A stretch of 64,000 nt of DNA from Akanthomyces muscarius (taxonomy: Eukaryota > Ascomycota > Sordariomycetes > Hypocreales > Cordycipitaceae). The notes beneath the pieces were generated by a model. The model was not told the DNA's origin and did no database searches. It saw only the letters and a list, made by a program, of their open reading frames with translations. Both the position numbers and the translations under genes were made by a program. The stretch is taken from positions 2,728,001-2,792,000 of the forward strand of contig NC_079243.1 of assembly GCF_028009165.1 (NCBI RefSeq). The letters run 5' to 3'. This document shows positions 43,903-54,483 of this stretch, one piece after another. Numbering within the stretch: position 1 is the first letter of the stretch; every line of letters starts with the position of its first letter.

Positions 43903-46900
43903 ATGAAGCAAAGGTTTTCCTCCCTCGACGTCAAGGTACGGCTTTAGAATTCCATCCGCACGACCCGTCAGCCTGCTGACACTCAGCTTCCACTTGCCCC
44001 AGGTTATTGCTCACGAGCTAAACCAGAGCTTGACCTCGCTCCGAGTCGCAAATATCTACGACCTTTCGACAAAAATATTACTCTTCAAATTCGCAAAGCC
44101 AGACACGAAGAAGCAGCTGCTCATAGACATTGGCTTCCGCTGCCACACGACCGAATTCGCCCGCGCCACAGCTGGAACCCCGTCCGCCTTTGTTTCTCGA
44201 CTGCGCAAGACCCTCAAGACACGACGTCTTACTTTAGTATCGCAGATAGGCACTGACCGCATTCTTGAATTCCAATTCAGCGATGGCCAGTACAGGCTAT
44301 ATCTCGAGTTTTTTGCTGTAAGAAGATCGACGGACTTGTCGCGATGGCTCTTCCGCTGCTGACTTACATGCACAGAGCGGAAACGTAATCCTGACCGATG
44401 CCGATCTCAAGATACTTGCTCTATCCAGAAACGTGTCTGAAGGAGAAGGCCAAGAACCACAGAAAGTTGGATTGCAGTATTCTCTGGAAAGCAGACAGAA
44501 TTTTCTCGGAATACCTGATCTTTCGGAAGACAGAGTTCGAACCGCACTGGCAGCGGCCGTTGAAAAGGCATCGACCGCAAAAGTTCCCATCTCGAAACCG
44601 AGCTCTAAACAAACAGATGTACTTCGAAAGTGCTTGGCTGTGTCAATCACCGAATTACCTCCAATATTGGTTGATCATATACTTCAGGTAAATGATTTCG
44701 ATACCTCCCACAAGCTGGAAGTGATTCTGGAAGACGCCAGCCTCCTCAAAGATTTAACAGAAAGTCTGCGCAAAGCAAGAGAGCTTGTTGACTCTATCAC
44801 GTCGTCTCCAACGTGTGCCGGCTTTATATTCGCAAAGAAGCCGACTCAGGAGCAGAACTTGCAAAGCCAAGACGCTGCCAGCAAAGCAAGGCTGGGCCTG
44901 CTTTACGATGATTTTCATCCCTTCGTACCGGCAAAATTTGAAAAGAACAATGACATTGAGGTTCTTCAGTTTGACGGCTATAATCAAACCGTCGACGAAT
45001 TTTTCTCATCGCTTGAAGGTCAAAGGCTAGAAAGCCGCCTAGTGGAAAGAGAAGCAGCTGCTCAAAGAAAACTCGACGCGGCTAAACAAGAGCAAGAAAA
45101 TAGGATCAAGGGACTGCAAAGCTACCAGTCTGATAACTTTCGAAAAGCAGCCGCCATCGAGGCTAATATTGAGCGAGTCCAAGAGGCCATGGATTCGATC
45201 AATGGCCTGCTTGATCAAGGAATGGACTGGGTGGACATTGGAAAGCTTGTTGAAAGAGAGCAAAAGAAAAACAATGCGGTTGCAAATTTGATATGCCTGC
45301 CCTTGAACCTGGCTGACAATGTCATATCTGTTCGCTTGAGCGAAGAAGATGATGCTGAAAGCGAGGAGGAAGATCCATTCGAAACAGACGATAGCGGTTC
45401 CGAATCCGAAGACGATGTAGATGCTGCCAAGGGCGGACGGAAGAACTCAAACAAGACTGTTATTGTTGAAGTAGTCCTCACGCTTAGTCCTTGGAGCAAT
45501 GCACGGGAATACTACGATCAACGAAAAACCGCGGTCGTCAAGGAAGAGAAGACTCAACTGCAGGCTGACAGAGCCATCAAGAGCACCGAGCAGAAGATCA
45601 AACACGATTTGAAGAAGGTTCTGAAGCAAGAAAAGGCACTACTGCAGCCCATCCGAAATCTCATGTGGTTTGAGAAGTTTTATTGGTTCATTTCTTCTGA
45701 TGGCTACCTTGTCGTTGCTGCCAAGGATAAGTCTCAGGCAGAAATCTTGTATCGACGGCATTTGCGTAGCGGTGACGTCTTCTGCCACGCCGACGCGAAC
45801 AATGCCGCCGTCGCTATTGTGAAAAATAGTCTGAACACAGCTGACGCGCCAATTCCACCGGCAACGCTAGCTCAGGCCGGTCAATTAAGCGTTTGCTCCT
45901 CCGATGCATGGGATTCAAAAGCTGGTATTGGCGCTTGGTGGGTCAAGTCCAATCAGGTTTCAAAGTCAACTTCTACGGGAGACATACTACAACCCGGCAA
46001 CTTCAATATCAGCGGAGAGAAGAACTTTCTGCCACCAGGGCAGCTGGTCCTCGGTCTCAGTGTCATGTTCAAAATTAGCGAGGAAAGCAAGGCCCATCAC
46101 AACAAGCATCGTATCCAGGATGAGCCGGCAGCCGATGCTGCTCCTGAGAGACAAACCAGCTCAAACTTTTCTCACGTTGACCCGAAAGCGACAGACGATG
46201 GAGTCGAACGAGAGTCTTATACTACGATCGCTAGCGAGAAGTCTGATGGCGAACAAGATGAAATCGATCATGAGGATGACGACGAACAGCCCGCCAGATC
46301 CAACCCTCTCCAGGGCCAGGATCTTGGTTCGGAGACGCCGCAGCATGACGATCATGGTGGCGACGATGATCAAGTACGATCGACTATAGCTTCCCTCAAT
46401 GTCAATGAGGAGAGTGATGACGATGTTGAGGAACTGGACACTACCCAATCAGAAGCGAACACGATCGAAACTGGTACAGAAACGGGGAGCGTTGCCAAAT
46501 CTACAGCAAGGGGTGGTGTCCCACCCGAGTCCAAGAAGCCAAAGAGGGGCCAAAAAGGAAAGGCGAAGAAAATCGCTGCCAAGTACAAAAACCAAGATGA
46601 AGAGGATCGTGCTGCCGCCGAGGTGCTGATTGGTTCTGCTGCGGGCAAGCAGAAAGCTGAGGCTGAAGCCCAGGCAAAACTGAAGCGTGAGCAAGACATG
46701 GAGCAGGCCAAAGCAAGACGTCGTGCACAACATGAGAAGAAACAAAAAGAGGTAGCTCAACATGAAGAGAAGAGACGTGCGATTCTCGACGGCGTGGATC
46801 CCGAAGGAGACGACGAAGACGAGCTGCGAGCACCCATCGATTTATTGGTTGGTACCCCGCGCCCTGGCGACGAAATCGTGGAAGCCATAACATTCTGTGC

Positions 46901-47228
46901 TCCTTGGGCTGCTCTTGGCCGATCCAAATACAAATTCAAGCTGCAGCCCGGCACCGTGAAAAAAGGCAAGGCAGTAAAGGAGCTGCTGGAGCGCTGGAGA
47001 GCAGATGCAGGCAGGAAAGGCGCCGTGGACGAGAAGAGCACGGATACAGAAAAGATGTGGCCCAGAGAGGTAGAACTTATAAAGTTCTTAAAGCCGGAGG
47101 AGATTGTCAATACAGTTCCTGCCGGCCGCGTTCGTTTGGTTGTCGTCGGCGCAAACTCTGGCTCTGGCAAGGGTCGTGGCTCAGGGGGGGGCAAAAATCA
47201 AGTCAAGGGAGGTAAAAAGGGCAAATAA
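43903..47228 (+). CDS. rqc2: Rqc2/Tae2 (NEMF), ribosome quality control complex subunit 2, 1066 aa
   Basis: Three exons: 43903-43935, 44003-44317 and 44376-47228, all phase 0. The first exon codes only MKQRFSSLDVK. The NFACT-N domain follows: VIAHELNQSLTSLRVANIYD, and the SGNVILTD loop shortly after. A coiled-coil middle region lies around residues 320-390. The NFACT-R domain includes NLMWFEKFYWFISSDGYLVV and the helix RSGDVFCHADANNAA. A long acidic/basic linker then follows, with NFACT-C (FCAPWAALGRSKYKFKLQPG) near the end and a Gly/Lys-rich tail. Rqc2 binds stalled 60S-peptidyl-tRNA complexes, recruits the E3 ligase Ltn1/Rkr1 and directs CAT-tail addition. The length and domain order match the family well. 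Confidence 0.95.
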
Positions 47229-47361
47229 GCAAGCAGGTGGACAAGGTTTATCCATAAAACACGAAACAATCTGTCTGTATACTGGGCTTGATAGATATAG
47301 TCACAAGGTACAAAGATAGAGACATGGGATACATGCTCGTGCTTTGGGCAGCAAAATACCG

Positions 47362-49737
47362 TTACCGACCACTACCGCCAACTCTTTCAATGCGTCGAAC
47401 ATGGTTGGGCATTCGTGCAATGCACAGCTCCAAACAAAAGATACCCCATTCCCCGCTGGTTGCGTCACGGACGGCATCCTGAAGCTCACGACCGTACCTC
47501 TCGCTGTAGGCCTTCTTGACAGCCTGCATGTGCATAGGGTCCCAGTGATATCTGACAAGTCTAGAGACAAGCAGCTCGCGCCGTAGGTTGTCCTTGCGCG
47601 AGGCTGTAAGTGCATGGTGTAGGAGCAAGGCATCGCGGACAGGGCGGTTAATTATTCCGTTCAGAATATGAGCGAGCAGTTCACCCTTGCAAAGTTAGCT
47701 CACTGTTTCCGTTCGTTGGAGATGGGCGAGGTAGGAAACACTTACCACAAGATTGCCGCTCTTCTTGAGAGCCTCGCGCGCAAAATTACCTCTGTAGTGG
47801 CGCTCATATTCTTTCAGGGCAGCTCTCAGATGAGCATCACTCCGCTGTAGTACGATGGCAATCATAAGAGTTTCGCCACCTTTTTCGGCCTTGACTGCTT
47901 TTCTCAACTCATCAACATCGCGGTCGATCAAGTCATAGTCCAGCGGAATGGTGCGGCCGTACTGATCGAAATCATCCATTCTTCGCTCTTCCAAGACTGT
48001 CAAAACCGCTTTCTTGAACTTATCTTCCTTCAGCTCGGTCTTCATGCATTTTGTCAGACTGTTGTCGTATTTCTTGTCTGTGAAAGCATCCTTGATCTGG
48101 CGGATCTCATCATTTGAACGTCCCATCAGAGTTTCAATGAGAAGCTCGCGACGCGTTTTGTCTCCTTGATACCAGAAATTGGCCCAGTAGGCTTCGCTTT
48201 CCCACATTCCAAGAGCAACAGAGTAGCAAGCCTTCATGAGCATAGGATCCTCGTCTTTGAGTCGTGCCCGAATGTGTTTCGCGATATTGACCCCCTTGCG
48301 CTCCGAGCCTGTCTTGACAATACGCTTGTACTCCGCCCGTAGCTCCATCACCTGGTCATGCGACAGGCTTGGGAGAATCTCAATGAGAGGCTCCGTATCA
48401 GGCGGCCTGTCGCCTTTCAAGGCTCGCGCCAGACGGGAGGCAATATCTTCTGGGTCATGGAAGCGAGCTCTGCGGTTGCGCTTCTTGCCGTCTCCTTCGA
48501 CATCGGAGTTGAGGGGTGAGAGCGTATCGATAATATGCGGGTGTTCATTGGCTGCTTGCGACGCAAGAAGCAACGGCGATGGCATTGGGGAACAGTCCTG
48601 GTAGGTGCCGTGGTATGACTCAAGGAGAGGCGAGCCTGGAGCCGCCGCCAGCGACATACTGACAGGACGGTGCGTGTCAACAGTGAGGGATGACATTCGA
48701 GCAGTCGATGGCAATGGTGAGGGTTCGCGCTTGGATGACCGCCGGTCGCGGGATCTGTCGCGAGACTTATCCCGTCCGTGCTTGTCAGGTTCCGCTGTTA
48801 ACAGTGCCGGTCCTGGTGAGGCATCTCGTCTGGCATCTCGAGAGCGGTCCCTGGTGCGCCGAGATGGTTCCACGTTCAGGACATTTGATTTAAAGCTCCT
48901 CGGGTCGTCAGGGGACTCCCGATAAGAGTCACCCTTCGTTTTCCTGGATGACCGATCTTCTCTTTCGGGGCTGTACTGACGTCTCCTATCATCATAGTTG
49001 TCGTCCTTGTACTTCGAACTGCGCTTATCCCCGACAACGCTTGAACTGGGAATGTAACTACCATACGTCGGGGGGGAGCTCGTCTGGGTTTCGAATGGAG
49101 GCGGACCACCGTAAGTCAGGGCGTCGTCTTCAGAGTCGGATCGATGGCGCCTGGTTTTTCTCCTGCTATCGGCTTTCTCATCGTAGTTCTGGCTGTACTT
49201 TTGCGGCAGATACTTCAATCGATCATCGCTGGCGTCAATCGCATCTTGCTTGTCGCGCTTAGACTCAGAGCGGTGGCTGTCTCTCTTGTCATGGTAGTCA
49301 TAGTCGTCATATTTGTTGTATTTGGATTCCCGGGGGTCTTTGCGACTCTTGTAGCGATCGTCCTTGTCGCCTCGGCGAGGTTGGTCCTCATCGTCGGGGA
49401 AAGACCCGGGCAGGTGATTCGATTCCGGAGACTCTGGCCGAGAGTACTTGTCCCTGTAAGAAGAGCTCTTCTCATCATACTGGTACGATGATTGGGTCCG
49501 AGGCATTGCCGGCTCGAAGCTGTTCTCCGAAGGATACGCGAGACGGCGGCCGTTTTCAAGCTGGGAGTATTTACCGTCGTATCGGTCGCTATGACCATCG
49601 TCAGGGTACCCATAGCTTGACTCTCGCATGTCTAGATATGTCTTCGTTTCTCGCTCTGGATCATCTTTGGTTCGCCGGTCACGCGACCTGGATCTAGACC
49701 TATCGCGACGTCGTTCACCTTGCACTGCTAAAGACAT
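47362..49737 (-). CDS. annexin with a long RS/RD-rich disordered N-terminal region, 771 aa
   Basis: Two exons: 47746-49737 and 47362-47685. The phase-0 intron is 47686-47745 (GTAAGT...GCAAG). The first about 430 residues are low-complexity and charged, starting MSLAVQGERRRDRSRSRSRD, then rich in Asp, Tyr, Ser and Arg. From about residue 430 to the end there is an annexin core of four repeats: LIEILPSLSHDQVMELRAEY in the first, LIETLMGRSNDEIRQIKDAF in the second, LRAALKEYERHYRGNFAREA in the third or fourth linker, and YHWDPMHMQAVKKAYSERYG near the end. The standard calcium loop GxGTD of repeat one is replaced by KGDRPPDTE, so calcium binding may be weak. Annexins bind acidic phospholipids. It converges on Rqc2, 133 bp from stop to stop. 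Confidence 0.85.
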
Positions 49738-50370
49738 TGTGGCTGCGGCGTGACGATGCGGGGTCGGAGGGCAGCGAAGGCCACAAGAGGGCGTTTTCCT
49801 TGGGGTCCGTGACAGTTTTCGTGTAAAGCTTTAGCTGGCCTATACTGAACACAACTCCTGAAAGCTGCGGTTTTCAGTGCTTTTGACGACGAGAAATGCG
49901 AGCGCGACGTAAATACTAGCTAAGCTGCCTAGAAAGTAGATGGCTGGTAAATGCGCCCCCTCTGTGTCGACCGCTTTGCCTAACACTAATACCTAATAAG
50001 AGGCGCTAGGAGCCAGCTGCAGCATGCGTTGCCCTAGAGGCACAAAGGCTAGAGCACTCATCACCATGCAGCCTGTGGTGGGGGCGCTGAAGAGATATCC
50101 CTGTCTCATGACTGAACTTGAATTTTCGCCAGCCATTGATTGCCGAAACTTGAGGTCGATGCAGTTGTGCAGTTGCAAATAGTGTTTATTACAACCTAGT
50201 AGAGCGCTGATCGCAAACAATGCCCATCTTCGCGATTGCTGCCACTTCCTTTGTTTAGCAGCAGCCCCACAATCTCCCCAGGCGAGGGTTGCAGCCAGTG
50301 CTTCCGTGGCGGCACAAGTGCCCAAATAAGCAGAGTTCAGATATGGACAACAAATGGCTTTCCTAGGTAT
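49738..50370. other. intergenic region, 633 bp
   Basis: It lies between the annexin start and the stop of the next minus gene. A 110-codon open stretch on the minus strand (49993-50325) has no domain or clear start and I do not annotate it. Otherwise nothing is seen. Confidence 0.5.
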
Positions 50371-51585
50371 CTACTGGCCGGATCCTGCGCCTAGGTTTAC
50401 GGCACGATCGCCTCTCTGGTACACAAATAGCGCCTCATCTTTGCCGCAGAAGCTCGGGAGCGCTATCTGGACAACTTTTGTCCAGCGTGGCTGTTCCCTC
50501 TCCATGTATTCAGCCATGGTCTTGTCCTTGAACCCAGTATACCCATTCCTGTTTTGTGTTCCGACCACAGCTATTGTATCGCCACCATACGCATTGACCA
50601 AGCCCTTCGTGAAGGCGCCTTCAGTACCGCCGCCGGTGCCCCCTCCAACCACGGGATAGACCAGTAACAGGACCATTTGCTTGCCATTCTCGTGTTGCTT
50701 GAGCCACTTGACACCGTCTGATATCACCGTGTCGTCGACCCAGGATACCCGCCACGCGCTTTGCATGTTATCTACTGGATGCGACCTTAGACCGTACGCT
50801 CTCAGCATATAACTCCAGTAGCCGTTTCCGGAGCCTATATCTGCGACATCACGGCCGTCTGCCAAGATTTTTAGCATCTGCAAACTCTCGTGTGAGGGCG
50901 TAGCGCATCCGAAATGATGCATGAAAATCGGCAACACGTGGTGACTTGTGACTACTCTTTCAGAGGATGCACACGGGCCGCACCACTCTAATGAGCGACA
51001 AGACCACTCCCAAAACTGATAATACGGGTTGTATATTGACGGCGACTTAGTTTTGGGTATCGTTAGCTTCGATTCAAGAGCTGCGTGTATGTATCTTTTG
51101 TCGGCGATGTAGGTAGCACACTCTGCTCTGATAGAGTCTTTCTTGGCGTTCGTCTTGAAGTTCTTCAGTGCAGAAAGAGTCGCAGTCTTGTGGCTGAATA
51201 TAGATACATAGGTATCTATATCCGATTGCGGCGGTGGATTCCTCTTTTACGAAGTGTATGATTAGCGACTGCCGCTCGTTATCTGCAGTATGAGCAGCGG
51301 GAGACTCACCGGCGTCCCGTCAGTCAATTTATACCAATCGTGCAATCCGTTGATGCCCCCGAGCTGTACGATGTGTTGTACTTGGGCCAGGCTTACGCTT
51401 GCATTTGCATGGTAGATGTAGTCGTCACCATTCGGGAGCTTGAACAACACACGGTTGGCACCGAGAAGGTCATCATTTTTCAATAGCTTATCGATTTGGG
51501 TCTGCAGGGCATCATCGCCGGCCACGGCGGAAGGTTCAAACCCTGCAGATCCGACACAATATTGATGCTTGGCTGCAGGAGGCAT
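50371..51585 (-). CDS. SAM-dependent methyltransferase-like protein of unknown substrate, about 382 aa
   Basis: Exons 51310-51585 and 50371-51243. The phase-0 intron is 51244-51309 (GTGAGT...AAAAG). The frame is open further upstream to 51693 without an ATG, so 51585 (MPPAAKHQYCVGSAGFEP) is the best available start and the N-terminus is uncertain. The first part contains LLGANRVLFKLPNGDDYIYH and VQLGGINGLHDWYKLTDG, a fungal pattern I know only from unnamed proteins. The second part has a class I SAM-binding motif at about residues 220-235: DVADIGSGNGYWSYML. Then come a glycine-rich patch (VVGGGTGGGTEG) and VVGTQNRNGYTGF, where a catalytic loop would sit. There is no signal peptide or membrane segment. 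The substrate cannot be told; protein or small-molecule methylation are both possible. Confidence 0.65.
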
Positions 51586-52783
51586 TCCGGGCCAGGCTGC
51601 GTCACACTTGTCACGGCGAGGTGGTGCCTTGGAGTGAGCCTGTCGCTGAGAGTTCCGGTTTACTATTGCTGCTTGGTTCGGTGGGTCGCCCACCAGCAGT
51701 CAGTCCACTGGTGCTGTTTCGACTGAACCTACCCTGCATCGTTCATGACGCGGCTTTCCGGCGACGATGATACGTCATTAAGGGCATTGCTGCGGCTAAC
51801 TGTGTGGCCTTCGTTGGACATGCAGTCTATTTTTTCGTTTTTCTTAAAACTACCCGTATAATATGGCAACTGCTTTGCGGGCGCAGCGCCCACAGAGCCA
51901 CCTTGGCACGTTAACACTAAATGTGATCTGTCTAACATCCGACATTATTCGGCCTCCGCCACAACGCCAGAACTGTGACCTGCCACTGGGCCGTCGTATG
52001 AGAGGCGTAGCTATTTATTTACATCGGCATGCTCATACCGAACAACAGAGAACCACACCTGGAATCTTACGGAGTAGATGCAAACAAAATAGGGCCGGGT
52101 ATGGAAAAACGAACAGCGTGTGGTTTAAGACATGACGACAGCCACGCAGAATGCAGGACACGTTTAGTAATGGATCGTAACAAAAAAAGAAACACCCATA
52201 GCTGAGCCAGACATCGAGAGGAGCACAAGTACATACTTACCTCATCGCCAGAGGTTCAGTGCTTCGACGCACAGAGAGCGGAGCCAGTTCACAGTGGCTG
52301 GCGAGCGACAAGTGGTAGTTAGACCCACTAGCCGCACCCAAGGCCGACCCTCTCGGAATACCTATGGAGCAGCACCTCTTGACCTGTCTGTCCGTCTGTA
52401 CTCCTCAAGAGCCAGTCCTTTCTACTTGACCTCATTGAACCCTCTCGCTACTGCCTACTTGAGAAAGGCCACACATCCACGAGCGCCGTCACATAGCACA
52501 GAACTCGTGCAGGCACCCCAAAGAGACCCAACATAATCGCCATCCGGTAGACCGTTCCTGGCTAGTTTTGTTTGCCATTTAGTTCCAACGAGTCCCAGGC
52601 ATCGCGATACCCGCACACCACGAGCAAGCACGAACAAGAAGGCAATGCGCTCATTGTGCGCTCGTGAATAACCTTCACCATATATACAACTGAACACCGT
52701 GATAGACGGCCACCTGCACTGCCAAGCGCGCTGTTCTGACTCCGCCAAACCCCAAGCCCCCGACGCAAGGGCATCGTCGGTCG
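51586..52783. promoter_or_regulatory. divergent intergenic region, 1.2 kb
   Basis: It separates the unknown methyltransferase (minus) from the LaeA-like methyltransferase (plus). Short open stretches have no ATG-plus-domain support. I see no structured RNA or repeat of note. Confidence 0.5.
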
Positions 52784-54483
52784 ATGAGAATGGACACAAA
52801 TCACGGAACACATCACGCCAGCCCACCGAAGCAGACACCGACGGGGATTCCCGAAGACAAATGCGATGTCAAAAGTCATCGGGTGTCCACCCCCGGTACC
52901 ATCACTCTATCCCACGAGCACGAAGCATCCGCTGAGGATACATCGACAACCAAACATAGCAGCGACACCGAGATAGCACAAAGCAAAGCCAAAGGCACAA
53001 GCGCAATATCCTCGGGGACTGCAACGGCTTTCGAAAGCGTTCAAGCTACTGATCATGCCACCGAATCTACAGCCGTAGCCGGCCTGCCGTCTAGCCACTC
53101 CTCAGGCAAAGAAGCCAGTTACACGCAAGAGCAACCCCAAGTCCCAGACGAAGGGAAGAATCCAGACACGAATTATCATGTAGCGTCCGAGGCTGAGGCA
53201 GCTGCCGCTGCAGACACCTCGACCGAGCTTGGCCGTGCGCAGACAAGTGGAAGACCCGAATCACTCATAGTCTCACCTCTGACCCATCCAAATGGTGTGG
53301 ACATGTTTCCATCACTCTCTACGACAGAACAAGAGCAAATGTCATGGGAAGCCTTCACACAGGCGGAGGAGTCGATTGTTGCAGAAGATGAATCGCGTGG
53401 CTTCCGGGACGACGCTTCGGACGGAGGATACGAAAGCGAAGGCTTCAGCTCGGGCAGTACTTCTGCGGAATCTTCTGTCAGGGACTACATGTTTGAGAAT
53501 GGCCGCCGCTACCATCGCTTCCGCGAAGGAGCCTACAACTTCCCCAATGACGATGTGGAACAAGAACGAGAAGATATGAAGCATGCAATGGTGAAACTTC
53601 TGTGCGGCCAGAAACTGTTCTTTGCCCCAATTGGTGACAATCCACAACAGATTCTGGATATTGGTACTGGAACAGGCATATGGGTTATCGAAAGTGAGTC
53701 AATTCTTGCTCATCAGACGCAATGTCCGAAGCTAACGTTGTTTACCTTGCCAAGTGGGCGATCAATTTCCCAGTGCCAGTGTTCTTGGCATAGACCTTTC
53801 CCCCATTCAGCCCGACTGGCTCCCGCCCAATGTCAAATTCATTGTTGACGACGCCGAGTCTCCTTGGCTATACCCCCGCAATCACTTCGACTACATCCAT
53901 TCCAGACACACTGTCATGGCATTGAAAGATTGGATGCGGCTCTTTCGCCGAGCATTGGAGTACGTGTTTCGCCATGATTGACGACAAATCAATGCTAATG
54001 ACCGGAACTAGGCATCTAAAGCCAGGTGGCTGGATAGAAATGCAAGAAATTCACCATTGTCCTCGGAGTGCCGACCCTGATGCAGACTTACCGGAAGACC
54101 ATGAAGTTGCCAAGTTCTGGTCTCACGTCACTACAGGACTGGGAAACCTGGGCGTGGATCTCAACATCTCTTCAGGCGGCCAACTGACCAAGATGCTTCA
54201 AGAAGCTGGCTACGTCAACGTGACTGAGCGCGTTTTCCATGTACCGATCGGGACTTGGCCCAAGAATAAGGTTCTCAAAACAGTCGGACTGTATTGGCGC
54301 ACAATTCTTCTTGACGGCTTGCAGGCAATCGCACTTGGACCAATGGCACGCGGACTAAACTGGAACCGAGATGAGATAGAAGTCTTCCTTACTGGCGTTC
54401 GGAGAGCCTACCATGATAATGCGGCGCTGATGTACATGCCCCTTCACATCATTTACGCGCAAAAGCCAGAGAACATGGAGTGA
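52784..54483 (+). CDS. LaeA-like / TAM-type methyltransferase, 528 aa
   Basis: Three exons: 52784-53693, 53755-53959 and 54012-54483, with introns of 61 and 52 nt, phases 1 and 2. About 200 N-terminal residues are disordered and Ser/Thr/Glu-rich. The catalytic part begins with YMFENGRRYHRFREGAYNFP. The SAM-binding motif ILDIGTGTGIWVIEMGD lies at about 291-307; then GIDLSPIQPDWLPPNVKF, the acidic VDDAESPWLY, HFDYIHSRH, and the post-motif HLKPGGWIEMQEI. The C-terminal half follows the usual LaeA-like pattern (AKFWSHVTTGLGNLGVDLNI). LaeA itself is a nuclear regulator of secondary metabolism; this protein belongs to the wider LaeA-like/Velvet-interacting-methyltransferase group. Whether it regulates or modifies metabolites is undetermined. 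It sits 2.5 kb from the O-methyltransferase and 4.6 kb from the PKS 3' end. Confidence 0.85.

Noticed and set aside
49993..50325. 110-codon minus-strand frame between annexin and the methyltransferase
   Set aside because: It has no domain, no convincing promoter or splice context, and an unremarkable length for GC-balanced DNA.
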